In this document: positions 40,665-50,507 of the stretch, one piece after another
Layout: every line of letters starts with the position of its first letter
Position numbering within the stretch: the stretch's first letter is position 1
Assembly (NCBI GenBank): GCA_964483455.1
Contig: CAZACK010000001.1
Location: 59,552-123,551 of the forward strand
From: CAYZJD01 sp964483455
GTDB taxonomy: Bacteria > Acidobacteriota > Terriglobia > Bryobacterales > Bryobacteraceae
Reading direction: 5' to 3'
Length of the DNA: 64,000 bases
The notes under the pieces: model-generated
What the model was told of the DNA's origin: nothing
Database searches by the model: none
The model's input: the letters and a program-made list of their open reading frames with translations, nothing else
Made by a program: the position numbers and the translations under genes

Positions 40665-42068
40665 TTATCCTGACCGTTTCGCCGCCGCCACTCCCTTCTT
40701 CCGGTGCTCTTCGAATTTCAGCCTGTATTCCTCGTATCCCTTGCGCCCCATCAGCCCGTAGGTGTACTTCTTGCCCAGCTCCACGCCGGGCTGGTCGAAG
40801 GCGTTGATGTTCAGCAGCTCGCCGGCGAACGCCGTCTCGAATTCCAGAAGCTGGAAGAACGCGCCGAGGTGCTCCTCGTCCACGCGGTCGAGCGTGAACG
40901 TGCAGTTAGGGCGTTCCTGATCGGTCAGCGCGGCGGCGGTGGCGAGCCGCTCGGCCTCGATCAGCTCGGCCAGCGACCGCCCGGCCAGTGAATCGAACGC
41001 CTCCAGGTTGAGCTTGCCCTTGGGGATCTTCCCAGCGTTGTCGAACTTCTTCACCGCCCAGAAGGTGAACACCTTGTCGTTCGGCCCTTCCATGTAAAGC
41101 TGCACCTGGGAATGCTGGTCGGTGGTTCCAAGCGCCGCCACCGGGGTCTGCCCGACATGGACGGCCCGTTCATCCCGGCTGATCGCCTTGCCGAGGGACT
41201 CCGCCCAGAGCTGCCGGAACCAGAACGCCGTTCCCCACAGCCGGTTTGAGTACGGAAACGCCACCTGGATCGGCTTGTTCCTCAGCGTCCAGATCAGGTA
41301 GTGAACCAGCGCCGCTCGCAGCGCGATGTTCTTCTCGAGGCTCTCGTCCCAGCACAGCTTCGTCATTGCCGAGGCGCCGCGCAGCAGCTTGCGGATGTCC
41401 GCGCCGGTCAGCGCCGCCGGCAGCAGACCGACCGCCGACAGCACGCTGAACCGCCCGCCGACATTCTCCGGGATCTCGAAGGTGCGATAGCCCTCCCGGC
41501 CCGCCAGCGCCGACAGTTCGCCCCGCCCCCGGCTGGTCACCGCGACGATGCGCGCCGCCGCCCGCCGCCCGAGCTCCTTCTCGAGCCAGGAGCGCACCAC
41601 GAGGAACGTCGCCACCGTTTCCGCCGTGGCGCCCGACTTCGCGATCACCAGCACCAGCGTCTTTTTCGGGTTCGTCGAATCGAGCGCCGCCGCCGTCAGA
41701 TCGGGGTCTACATTGTCGAGGATCACCAGCCGCGGATGGGACGTCGAGAACTCGCCCTGTACCGGATGCGGCCCGCGGATGGCGCAGTCAATCGCCCACG
41801 CGCCGAGAGCGCTCCCGCCGATGCCCACCAGGCAGACGGTGTCGTAAGTACGGCGCACCTGGCCCGCGTAGCCCAGGATTTCCCGCGCCAGCGTGTCGTT
41901 GGCCGGCAGGGAAGGGAAGCCGTACCGGTTCTCGTCTACCGCCGCCTTGCGAAACGCCCGCAGCGCCTCCACCGCGCGGGGCTTGTGCTCGCGGATCTCC
42001 GCCGGCTCCAGGCCGTGCCGTCCCACTGTCCCGGCGAGCAGATTCGTCTCATCGAAATGAATGCGCAT
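40665..42068 (-). CDS. pgi: Glucose-6-phosphate isomerase
   Basis: 467 residues, ATG start, the shorter bacterial form. Two SIS domains: LVGIGGSALGAWAIDCAI (about 82), VIAKSGATAETVATFLV (about 145), the family signatures FSVLSAVGLLPAALTG and the C-terminal FDQPGVELGKKYTYGLMG with catalytic Lys; the His in GTTDQHSQVQLYMEGP and Glu in QLWAESLGK are also present. It interconverts glucose 6-phosphate and fructose 6-phosphate. It stands alone, with 50 bases to the RDD gene upstream. Confidence 0.95.
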   Translation of the reverse strand: MRIHFDETNLLAGTVGRHGLEPAEIREHKPRAVEALRAFRKAAVDENRYGFPSLPANDTLAREILGYAGQVRRTYDTVCLVGIGGSALGAWAIDCAIRGPHPVQGEFSTSHPRLVILDNVDPDLTAAALDSTNPKKTLVLVIAKSGATAETVATFLVVRSWLEKELGRRAAARIVAVTSRGRGELSALAGREGYRTFEIPENVGGRFSVLSAVGLLPAALTGADIRKLLRGASAMTKLCWDESLEKNIALRAALVHYLIWTLRNKPIQVAFPYSNRLWGTAFWFRQLWAESLGKAISRDERAVHVGQTPVAALGTTDQHSQVQLYMEGPNDKVFTFWAVKKFDNAGKIPKGKLNLEAFDSLAGRSLAELIEAERLATAAALTDQERPNCTFTLDRVDEEHLGAFFQLLEFETAFAGELLNINAFDQPGVELGKKYTYGLMGRKGYEEYRLKFEEHRKKGVAAAKRSG

Positions 42069-42118
42069 GGCACCATCCTACCGAGGTTCGTGAAAGCCGG
42101 TGGCAGGCGACGCTGAAC

Positions 42119-43000
42119 TCAGCGCGGCTTTCTCTTCGTGAGGAACGTGGACGAGATGTGGTCCTGCCAGGCGAGCCGTTCCGCGTCGCCGAGCGCCCAG
42201 AAGAGCCCGATGCCCGCCGAGCCCGCGATCAGAAAGCCGGCAAACAGCCGGATCAGCCGCTGGCGCCGTTCCGGCGACCGGCCGTCAAAATGCAACAGCT
42301 CCAGCCCGGCCCATTGGATGCCTGGGGTTTCGATTCCGCCGATGCATGCCACCAGCTTGTAGAACAACAGAATCAGCAGCGGGATCGCCACTCCCACAAT
42401 CAGGGTCGTTCGGGATCGGACTACTGCCCCTCCCAGAAGACGGAGCGCGCCGAGGAAGACGGCGAGGAAGACACCGTAGGCGGCAGCCACCACCAGTGCG
42501 TCATAAGCCGCCGCCCGCGCGCGCTCTCCGATTCGGGCCACTTCATCTTTGCAGTACAAGGAAGTCTGCGCCACCGGCGCCGGAATGCCGGTCGGAGGCG
42601 GCGCCGGCGCCAGGAAATCCAGTTGCTGCTGGCCGGGAGGCGGGCCCTTCTGCGCGGCCCGCCGCGGCTCGCGCCGGGGCGCCGGCGCCGGACGCCTTCG
42701 CAACCCGGGAGGTTTGGGGGCCTGCGAGATCGATTCAAAAGGAATCACCCGCGGCTGCGGCCGGTCGTCAAAAAGAGATCCCTGGTCCGAGTCGATTGGC
42801 CGCTCCGGCGGCGAGGGGGCCCTGATCGGGGTGGGTGGCGCACCCTCCGAGACCGGCAGGGCGGAAACACCCCGATGCAACGGGAGTTCGGGAACGGCCC
42901 TCGCCGGCCGCGCGCGCGGGGCTTCCCCCAATCGCCGGCCGCACCGAGCACAGCGGTGCTCGCCCTCCGAATTCGTGGCTCCACAATACCGGCAACGCAT
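42119..43000 (-). CDS. Zinc-ribbon RDD-family membrane protein
   Basis: 293 residues. An N-terminal zinc ribbon (CRYCGATNSEGEHRCARCGRRL, two CxxC pairs) is followed by about 110 residues of Pro/Arg-rich linker. The C-terminal part is an RDD domain: ARAAAYDALVVAAAYGVFLAVFLGALRLL, IVGVAIPLLILLFYKL, then LIRLFAGFLIAGSAGIGLF and the conserved WQDHISSTFL ending. RDD proteins are small three- to four-helix membrane proteins; some transport ions, most are undefined. The combination with a cytosolic zinc ribbon is common in Acidobacteria. Partner unknown. Confidence 0.8.
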   Translation of the reverse strand: MRCRYCGATNSEGEHRCARCGRRLGEAPRARPARAVPELPLHRGVSALPVSEGAPPTPIRAPSPPERPIDSDQGSLFDDRPQPRVIPFESISQAPKPPGLRRRPAPAPRREPRRAAQKGPPPGQQQLDFLAPAPPPTGIPAPVAQTSLYCKDEVARIGERARAAAYDALVVAAAYGVFLAVFLGALRLLGGAVVRSRTTLIVGVAIPLLILLFYKLVACIGGIETPGIQWAGLELLHFDGRSPERRQRLIRLFAGFLIAGSAGIGLFWALGDAERLAWQDHISSTFLTKRKPR

Positions 43001-43150
43001 CGGCCCGGCTCATCGGTTCGCGATGGCTTGCGGGAGCGCGCTGGCGCGTGCTACGGTTTTCGCTTGGGCTCTCGACGCCAGCCGCGCCGCGAAGTCTCTC
43101 CTCCTGTAAGTATCATAATTGGCGGCTTTTGTCACGAAAATTACAGGAAA

Positions 43151-45430
43151 TTGTTCCCCTCATCGGCGGTTATTGCACTGGCATTTCTTGTGGCGATCCC
43201 CGGCCGGCTGATCGCTCAGGCCCCGCGCGCCGACGCGCCCGGCCCGGACGAAGTCGTCGTCCGCGCCGTCACCCAGACCCTCGAAGGCCCCTGGCGCCGG
43301 CTGCGCGGCGCCGTCGAGCTGGAAACCACGGAGATGATCCTCGCGGCCGACGAGATCGACTACAACCAGGAGACCCAACAGGCAGAGGCGCGCGGGCACG
43401 TCCGCTTCCGGCATCTGATCCGTGGGGAGGAAGTGCAGGCCGACAGAGCCGAGTACAACCTCAACACCGAAACCGGCAGGTTCGACAACGTTCGCGGCTC
43501 GGCCCGCCCGAAAATCGAGCTCCGCCCGAGACTTCTGATCACCGAAAATCCGTTCTATTTCGAGGGCCGCTGGGCGGAAAAGCAGAAAGAAAAGTACATC
43601 CTCCATGACGGCCTCATCACCAACTGCAAAATCCCCCGGCCGTGGTGGACCCTGCGCGGCCCGAAGTTCGACGTTATCCCGGGCGACCGCGCCTTCGCCT
43701 TCCGCTCCGTCTTCCGCATCAAGAAGATTCCGCTGTTCTACTCGCCGTTCTTCTACAAGTCGCTGGCGCCGGCGCCCCGGCGAAGCGGCCTGCTCACTCC
43801 GAACCTGGGCAACAGCTCCCGCCGCGGCAAGATGATCGGGGCCGGCTACTACTGGGCGATCAGCCGCAGCTACGATGCGGCCTATCGCACGCAGTATTTC
43901 ACCCAGCGCGGCCTGGCGCACCACGTCGATGTGCGCGGCCGGCCTAGCGGGTCCTCCGAGTTCAATCTGATCCTCTACGGCGTCGATGACCGCGGCCCTG
44001 TCCTTCCGAGCGGCGGGCGCGGCCGCAAGGAAGGCGGGTTCATCCTCTCCGGCGACGGCCTGGCGGATTTCGGCCGCGGCTTCCATGGCCGCGGCGAGTT
44101 CAACTACCTCAGTTCGCTCCGGTTCCGCCAGGCATTCACCGAGTCGTTCAACGAGGCGATCTTCTCTGAAGTCCATTCCATCGGCTTCGTCGAGAAGCAC
44201 TGGTCCAACTACGGGCTGAATTTCGTGTTCGCGCGCGCCGAGAACATCCAATCGATCGACCCGGAAGAAAAGATCACCGTCCGGAAGCTGCCTCAGTTGG
44301 AGTTCGTGGCGCGCGACCGCCAGGTGTGGAGCCGCGGGCTGCCGGTGTGGGTTTCGCTCGAATCCAGCGCCGGGCTGGTCCGGCGCAACCAGCCGCTGTT
44401 CCAGACACGCCAGTTCCTGGAGCGCATGGACTTGTTCCCGCGCCTGACCACGGCCCTGCGATGGAAGGGGTTCCATCTTCTGCCGAGCGTCGGCGTCCGC
44501 GGGACCCACTACGGCGAGCGCTTCGAGAATGGCCGGATCATCGGAGAGAACTTCAACCGGGCCGGGCGGGAGGTTTCCGTCGACCTGGTCCCGCCGTCGT
44601 TCGAGCGCACCATGAATGCGCCCCGCTGGCTCGGCGACAGGCTGAAGCATGTCATCGAGCCGAGAGCCTCCTTCCGGCATGCGGCCGGCATCCTGGACTT
44701 CGACCGGACGATCCGGTTCGACGAAACGGAGCTCTACTCCAACACCACCGAGGCGGAAGTCTCGCTGGTGAACCGGTTCTACGTGAAGCGGGGCGCCGAG
44801 GTGCACGAGGTGCTGAGCTGGCAGCTCTGGCAGCGCCGCTTCTTCGACCCGGACTTCGGCGGCGCCGTCGTCGAAGGGCGCCGCAATGTGGTCCTCAGCG
44901 CCGCCCAGCTCAGCCCATTCGCTTTCCTTGACGGACCGCGTAATTACTCGCCGGTGGTCTCCGTCCTGCGGCTGAATCCCACGCCCCGCTTCGGTATGGA
45001 ATGGCGCGGCGACTACGATCCGCTGCGCAGCAAACTGGTCAACAGCGGTCTGACCGCCGACGCTCGCTTCGACAGATACTTTGTGTCCCTTGGACACAAC
45101 AGCGTCCGCAGCGTCCCCTTGCTGCGCCAGCCCGATGGCTCGTTCCGCGGCCTCGCTCCGAGCGCCAACCAGATCCGCGGCATTATCGGCTTCGGTGACG
45201 AGAACCGCCGCGGCATCAGCGCCGCCTTCAGCGCCATCTACGACTACCGGCTCGGGATCATGCAGTTCGCCACCACTCAGGTCACTTACAACACCGATTG
45301 TTGCGGCTTCAGCGTCCAGTACCGGCGGTTCGGCTTCGGCGCCAGGAACGAGAACCAGTTCCGGGTGGCCTTCTCGCTGGCCAACATCGGCTCGTTCGGC
45401 ACCCTCAAGAAACAAGAGCGCCTCTTCTAG
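43151..45430 (+). CDS. lptD: LPS-assembly outer-membrane protein LptD
   Basis: 759 residues from a TTG at 43151; the much longer open frame upstream is a shadow of the RDD gene on the other strand. The TTG gives a signal peptide (MFPSSAVIALAFLVAIPGRLIAQ) and has AGGAAA just upstream. About 70-200 is the OstA/LptA-like periplasmic jelly roll (EIDYNQETQQAEARGHVRFR, ADRAEYNLNTETGRFDNVRG); the rest is the beta-barrel, with IKKIPLFYSPFFY and RRSGLLTPNLG at its start, as in LptD. It inserts LPS into the outer leaflet and so marks a diderm cell. The usual LptD Cys pairs are sparse (CC near 745 only). Confidence 0.88.
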   Translation: MFPSSAVIALAFLVAIPGRLIAQAPRADAPGPDEVVVRAVTQTLEGPWRRLRGAVELETTEMILAADEIDYNQETQQAEARGHVRFRHLIRGEEVQADRAEYNLNTETGRFDNVRGSARPKIELRPRLLITENPFYFEGRWAEKQKEKYILHDGLITNCKIPRPWWTLRGPKFDVIPGDRAFAFRSVFRIKKIPLFYSPFFYKSLAPAPRRSGLLTPNLGNSSRRGKMIGAGYYWAISRSYDAAYRTQYFTQRGLAHHVDVRGRPSGSSEFNLILYGVDDRGPVLPSGGRGRKEGGFILSGDGLADFGRGFHGRGEFNYLSSLRFRQAFTESFNEAIFSEVHSIGFVEKHWSNYGLNFVFARAENIQSIDPEEKITVRKLPQLEFVARDRQVWSRGLPVWVSLESSAGLVRRNQPLFQTRQFLERMDLFPRLTTALRWKGFHLLPSVGVRGTHYGERFENGRIIGENFNRAGREVSVDLVPPSFERTMNAPRWLGDRLKHVIEPRASFRHAAGILDFDRTIRFDETELYSNTTEAEVSLVNRFYVKRGAEVHEVLSWQLWQRRFFDPDFGGAVVEGRRNVVLSAAQLSPFAFLDGPRNYSPVVSVLRLNPTPRFGMEWRGDYDPLRSKLVNSGLTADARFDRYFVSLGHNSVRSVPLLRQPDGSFRGLAPSANQIRGIIGFGDENRRGISAAFSAIYDYRLGIMQFATTQVTYNTDCCGFSVQYRRFGFGARNENQFRVAFSLANIGSFGTLKKQERLF

Positions 45431-45435
45431 AAAAA

Positions 45436-45457
45436 CGGTGACAGTCTACGCAATCCC
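45436..45457. repeat. Half copy of the GGTGACAGGCTACGCAATCC repeat
   Basis: The sequence CGGTGACAGTCTACGCAATC matches one arm of the inverted repeat at 24849 with a single change (G to T). The other arm is absent. It lies in the 82-base gap between lptD and folD. Confidence 0.75.
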
Positions 45458-45512
45458 GAATTTCGCCGCGCGCGGGGAATGCGCTTGAACCGCGTGCTAT
45501 TCTGCATTTGAC

Positions 45513-46433
45513 ATGGCGCAAGTCCTTCACGGCAATCCCATTCGCGACCAGATTTACGACGAGTGCCGGCCTCGCGTCGAGAAGCTCAAGGCCGCCGGCC
45601 GCGCGCCCGGCCTGGCCGTGATTCTCGCCGGCAACAACCCGGCCTCGGAGATCTACGTTCGCAACAAAGTGAAGGCCTGCGAGCTGCTCGGCATCTACAG
45701 CGAGAAACTGACTCCGCCGGACAGCGCCACCACCGAGGAACTGATCCGCCTCGTCGAATCGCTCAACCGGCGCCCGGAAATCGACGGCATTCTCGTCCAG
45801 ATGCCGCTGCCGCGCCAGGTGGACTCCAAACGAGTCCTGCTTGCGGTCTCGCCGGAAAAGGACGTGGACGGCTTCCATCCCTTCAGCGTCGGCAACCTGG
45901 TCACCGGCCGCCCCGGCCCGCGTGCCTGCACGCCCGCCGGCGTTATCCAGATTCTGAAGCGGTCCGGGATCCCGATCGCGGGCAGCGAGGCGGTGATCGT
46001 CGGCCGGAGCGACATCGTCGGCAAGCCGATGGCGATGCTGCTGATGCATGAGAACGCCACCGTGACGATCTGCCATTCGAAGACCCGCGACCTGCCGGGC
46101 GTGTGCCGCCGCGGCGACATTCTGATCGCCGCCATGGGCAGAGCGGCGTTCGTCACCGGGGATTTCATCAAGCCGGGAGCCACCGTGATCGACGTTGGCA
46201 TCAACCGGATCGAGGACCGCGACCAGGCCGCGGCCATCTTCCGCGGCGACCCGACCCGGCTCGCGGAATTCGACAAGAGGGGCAGCCTGCTGGTGGGCGA
46301 CGTGCATCCGCTCGATGTTGCCGAAAAGGCCGGCGCTTACACGCCCGTGCCCGGCGGCGTCGGCCCGCTGACCATCGCCATGCTGATGGTCAACACCATC
46401 GACATCGCCGAGCGGAGAACCGGCGGATGCTGA
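45513..46433 (+). CDS. folD: Methylenetetrahydrofolate dehydrogenase/cyclohydrolase
   Basis: 306 residues. Catalytic Lys region SEIYVRNKVKACE, ILVQMPLPRQVDSKRVLLAVSPEKDVDGFHP, the NADP loop IVGRSDIVGKPMAMLLMHENATVTICHSKT and the closing PVPGGVGPLTIAMLM are all intact. It links 5,10-methylene- and 10-formyl-tetrahydrofolate in the cytosol. The start is MAQVLHG at 45513. It overlaps coaE by 7 bases. Confidence 0.96.
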   Translation: MAQVLHGNPIRDQIYDECRPRVEKLKAAGRAPGLAVILAGNNPASEIYVRNKVKACELLGIYSEKLTPPDSATTEELIRLVESLNRRPEIDGILVQMPLPRQVDSKRVLLAVSPEKDVDGFHPFSVGNLVTGRPGPRACTPAGVIQILKRSGIPIAGSEAVIVGRSDIVGKPMAMLLMHENATVTICHSKTRDLPGVCRRGDILIAAMGRAAFVTGDFIKPGATVIDVGINRIEDRDQAAAIFRGDPTRLAEFDKRGSLLVGDVHPLDVAEKAGAYTPVPGGVGPLTIAMLMVNTIDIAERRTGGC

Positions 46434-47028
46434 AGGTGGGGCTGACCGGCGGGCTCGCCACGGGCAAGAGCTTCGTCGGCGAAGCCCTCCGCGATCTCGG
46501 CTGCCACCTGATCAAGGCCGACGAGCTGGGCCACGAAGTGATTGAGCCCGGCGGCGAGGCGCACCAGGCGGTCGTCCGCGAATTCGGGCCGCAAATCCTC
46601 GACGATTCCGGCGCCATCGACCGGCGAAAACTCGCCGCCGAGGTTTTTGACCACCCCGAGCGCCTCGCGTTGCTCAACAGCCTGGTGCATCCGCATGTGA
46701 TCCGGCGCGAGCAGGAGTTGATGCAGGCGATCGCCGGGCGCCATCCGCGGGCGATCGCCGTCGTCGAAGCGGCCATCCTCATCGAGACCGGCAGCCACCG
46801 GCGCTTCGACAAGCTCATTCTGGCCGTCTGCGACCAGGAGCAGCAGATCGAGCGCGCCATGCGCCGCGACGGCGCCAGCCGCGAGGATGTGCTCGCCCGG
46901 TTGAGCCGCCAGATGCCTCTCGCCGAAAAGGTCGCGTACGCCGACTACATCATCGACACTTCCGGAGACAAGGAGACGACGCTGCTCCGGACGCGCGAAG
47001 TCTATAATCAGCTTAGGGCCTTTCTGAA

Positions 47029-47032
<4 letters not shown>
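46427..47032 (+). CDS. coaE: Dephospho-CoA kinase
   Basis: 201 residues from the ATG at 46427, inside the end of folD. P-loop LKVGLTGGLATGKSFV, the acceptor-binding IKADELGHEVIEPG, LNSLVHPHVIRREQELM and the lid region RMRRDGASREDVLARLSRQMPLAEK follow the CoaE family; the C-terminal YADYIIDTSGDKETTLLRTREVYNQLR is the usual end. It phosphorylates dephospho-CoA at the 3' hydroxyl, the last step of coenzyme A synthesis. Its stop overlaps the protease start by 4 bases. Confidence 0.95.
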
Positions 47033-48174
<1,142 letters not shown>

Positions 48175-48183
48175 CAAAAAGGG

Positions 48184-49137
48184 TCAGACGCATTCTTCGC
48201 CGGCCCTGAGCCCGGCCTCCCACCACTTCAGCACGCGCAGGCAGCGGAGCGTGTTCCAGCGAGAGGGCTGCCCCACCGGCTCCATCTCGAAGTGGACACG
48301 GCCGGCATGCCGGTTCTGGAGCGTCCAGCGGCCGTCGCGGCGGCGTCGCCGGAGGACGAGGCCGATGGCGTCCTGGAGCCGCGGGTCTCGCGGGGCGCGG
48401 CAGGCCTGGAAGTAATCCAGGCCGCGAAGTACATCGTAGTGCCACCGCGGGGGAAAAGAGAATCGGGTCATGGCCGGGTCGGCAACTTTGCCCGTGCGGT
48501 GTGACCGGTACATACGATGGGCAAGGAGGAATTCGCGGCCGAGAACCTGCGCGGCGCGCGCCTCACCGGCATGCGCGCCTCGGCCATCCCCGTACAACCG
48601 AAGTGCTTCCAGCACCGAGATTGTGGTGTGGAAGCTCCCGTGAGTAGCGCCGTGAACCCTCCGGCAGTTCCAGCCGCCGTCGGGCATCTGCTCGTCCAGC
48701 AGGAAGCGAGCCATGCGATCGACACGCTCGTCCTTGAAGCCGAAATGCGCAGCCATCGAGACCACCATGCCGCTGACGCAGGTTTCGCTGTGTTTGAAAC
48801 TGCGCCAACAGTTGAAGCCGCCGTCGCGATAAGACCCTCGGTCGAGGAGCAGGGCGCATGCCTTGAGCGCCTGTGGGTGGCGCGCGGGCAGGCCCATGTC
48901 GCGGAGCTGGAGCAGCGTGTACGTGGTGGAGATCCACTTCGGGGTGTACAGGCCGCCTCCCCACTGGCCGGACTCGTCCTGAAGCGCCAGCAGGCGCGCG
49001 CCCCAGCCCTCGACGGCGACGCGACGCCGCTCGCGGGCAACGGCCCGGGCGGAGGCGCCCGCGAGATCGCGGAGAGCCTGCCAGCGGACGGAAGGGTCGC
49101 CGTCGAAGAGCCATTGGAGGACGGCGTCGGGAGGCAT
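48184..49137 (-). CDS. Squalene-cyclase-like alpha/alpha-toroid protein without DxDD
   Basis: 317 residues from the ATG at 49137. Repeats of the prenyltransferase/squalene-cyclase toroid are visible: GQWGGGLYTPKWISTTYTLLQLRDMG, RGSYRDGGFNCWRSFKHSETCVSGMVVSMAAHFG, MPDGGWNCRRVHGATHGSFHTTISVLEAL, DGRWTLQNRHAGRVHFEMEPVGQPSRWNTLRCLRVLKWWE. The QW-type DGGWNC turns are kept, but no DxDD or Mg-binding aspartates were seen, so it is not a standard terpene cyclase. No signal peptide. Function unknown; a binding or hydrolase role is possible. It is divergent from the AlkD-like gene. Confidence 0.75.
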   Translation of the reverse strand: MPPDAVLQWLFDGDPSVRWQALRDLAGASARAVARERRRVAVEGWGARLLALQDESGQWGGGLYTPKWISTTYTLLQLRDMGLPARHPQALKACALLLDRGSYRDGGFNCWRSFKHSETCVSGMVVSMAAHFGFKDERVDRMARFLLDEQMPDGGWNCRRVHGATHGSFHTTISVLEALRLYGDGRGAHAGEARAAQVLGREFLLAHRMYRSHRTGKVADPAMTRFSFPPRWHYDVLRGLDYFQACRAPRDPRLQDAIGLVLRRRRRDGRWTLQNRHAGRVHFEMEPVGQPSRWNTLRCLRVLKWWEAGLRAGEECV

Positions 49138-49203
49138 GCGGCAGTTCAGTATGGCAATGCGGAAGGTGAAAAGGCAATAATGAGACGGGAAGGGGCAAGG
49201 GGA

Positions 49204-49893
49204 ATGACACTCCAGGAGGCCATGCGGCGACTCGAATCGATGGGTACGGCGCAGAACCGCAGGGTCTACGCGCGCCATGGGGCTGGAGACAACCTGTTCG
49301 GCGTCAGCTTCGCGGATCTCAACAAGCTGAAGCAAGAAATCAAGATCGACCAGGCCCTGGCCGAGCAGCTTTGGCAGACGGGTAATGCCGACGCTCGAAG
49401 CCTCGCCACGATGATCGCCGACCCCGAGCGGATCAGCAGCGAGGTGCTCGATGCCTGGGCGAAGGAGATCCGCTATTACCTGCTCGCCGATTTGCTGGTG
49501 CGCCACGTTGTCTCGCGCAGCCCGCTGGCGAAAGAGAAGATGGAAGCCTGGACTAAAGCCAAGCAAGAATTCGTGGGCCAGGCGGGGTGGGGCATCCTCG
49601 CGATGCTGGCAATGCAGGAGAACGAAATCCCGGATGGGTTCTTCGAGAAGCGCCTGGCAACGATCGAGAAGAGCATCCACACTTCCAAGAACCGCGTGAG
49701 ACACGCGATGAACAACGCCGTGATCGCCATCGGGATTCGCAGCCCAACGTTGCGGAAGCTGGCGCTAACCGTCGCCAAACGCATCGGCAAGGTTGAGGTC
49801 GATCATGGCGAAACGAACTGCAAGACCCCGGACGCGGCTGCGTACATCCTAAAGACCGTCGCACACCGGAAGAAACGACAGTGGAGGACGTAA
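49204..49893 (+). CDS. AlkD-like DNA alkylation repair (HEAT-repeat) protein
   Basis: 229 residues from the ATG at 49204, with AAGGGGCAAGGGG before it. The repeats of the DNA alkylation repair enzyme family are clear: FGVSFADLNKLKQEIKIDQALAEQLW, TGNADARSLATMIADPERI, EIRYYLLADLLVRHVV and MNNAVIAIGIRSPTLRKLALTVAKRIGKVEVDHGETNCKTPDAA YIL. AlkD removes N3- and N7-alkylpurines by flipping the base. Members with the DHGETNCKTP block are a separate branch whose activity is less well established. It lies next to, and may share regulation with, the toroid gene on the other strand. Confidence 0.85.
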   Translation: MTLQEAMRRLESMGTAQNRRVYARHGAGDNLFGVSFADLNKLKQEIKIDQALAEQLWQTGNADARSLATMIADPERISSEVLDAWAKEIRYYLLADLLVRHVVSRSPLAKEKMEAWTKAKQEFVGQAGWGILAMLAMQENEIPDGFFEKRLATIEKSIHTSKNRVRHAMNNAVIAIGIRSPTLRKLALTVAKRIGKVEVDHGETNCKTPDAAAYILKTVAHRKKRQWRT

Positions 49894-49998
49894 GAAGTGC
49901 ATTACGGAAGTACACTGCACCGGCTATCAGGCGGAAACGGCCCCGTGTTTCCAGCGAGACGCGGATTTGGCACGAAAGCTGCCAGTAATAGACCTGCT

Positions 49999-50424
49999 AT
50001 GAGTCGGCTATGGATCGTCGCCGCGCTGGCCGCAACCGCCCTCGCTGGAGCAGACGGGAAAGCTAAGGGTCACAAGAAAGAGAAACAGACGCACCACGGC
50101 TCCGCTGCGGGCGTGGCCGTATCGGTCTTCATTGACGCAGACCGTCGCGCTGTTCGCCATTGGGCCGTGTCGTATCCTGGCGGCGGTTTGCCTCCCGGAC
50201 TGGCGAAACGCAACGGTCAGCTTCCCCCGGGGCTTGAGAAACAACTTCGCCGGAACGGGCGGCTTCCTCCGGGCTTAGAGAAGAAACTGTACTACTTCCC
50301 GCCGGAACTCGAAGTGCGGTTATCGCCGCTCGAACCCGGCCTGCGCCGCGCGTTCATTGGCGGGCACGCGGTCATCCTCAATTCGAAGACCTCAGTAGTT
50401 CTCGACGTGTTCATCCCGCTGTAG
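49999..50424 (+). CDS. Exported LPPGL-repeat protein
   Basis: 141 residues from the ATG at 49999 (MSRLWIVAALAATALAGADG, a signal peptide); the frame open further upstream has no leader. After a Lys/His-rich stretch (KAKGHKKEKQTHH) come three copies of a Leu-Pro-Pro-Gly-Leu unit at about 9-14 residue spacing: GGGLPPGLAKRN, GQLPPGLEKQLRRN, GRLPPGLEKKLYY. The end (IGGHAVILNSKTSVVLDVF) is a conserved two-strand close. Similar to RcnB-like periplasmic proteins that are frequent in Acidobacteria; the role is not established. Confidence 0.7.
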   Translation: MSRLWIVAALAATALAGADGKAKGHKKEKQTHHGSAAGVAVSVFIDADRRAVRHWAVSYPGGGLPPGLAKRNGQLPPGLEKQLRRNGRLPPGLEKKLYYFPPELEVRLSPLEPGLRRAFIGGHAVILNSKTSVVLDVFIPL

Positions 50425-50507
50425 CGGCGAACAAAGCAGGACGGCCTCCCGGCCGGTCCGGACAAGCCTGAAACGCTGTCCCACATCGCACCTTGTCCGT
50501 CGGCGGG

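Noticed and set aside
42158..43150. A 331-codon upstream extension of the lptD frame
   Set aside because: It runs antisense through the zinc-ribbon/RDD gene; the TTG at 43151 gives a proper signal peptide, so the extension is chance.
48175..48205. AAAAAGGGTCAGACGC-like motif at the end of the one-PDZ protease gene
   Set aside because: It resembles a fragment of a repeat but is too short and has no partner arm in the window.
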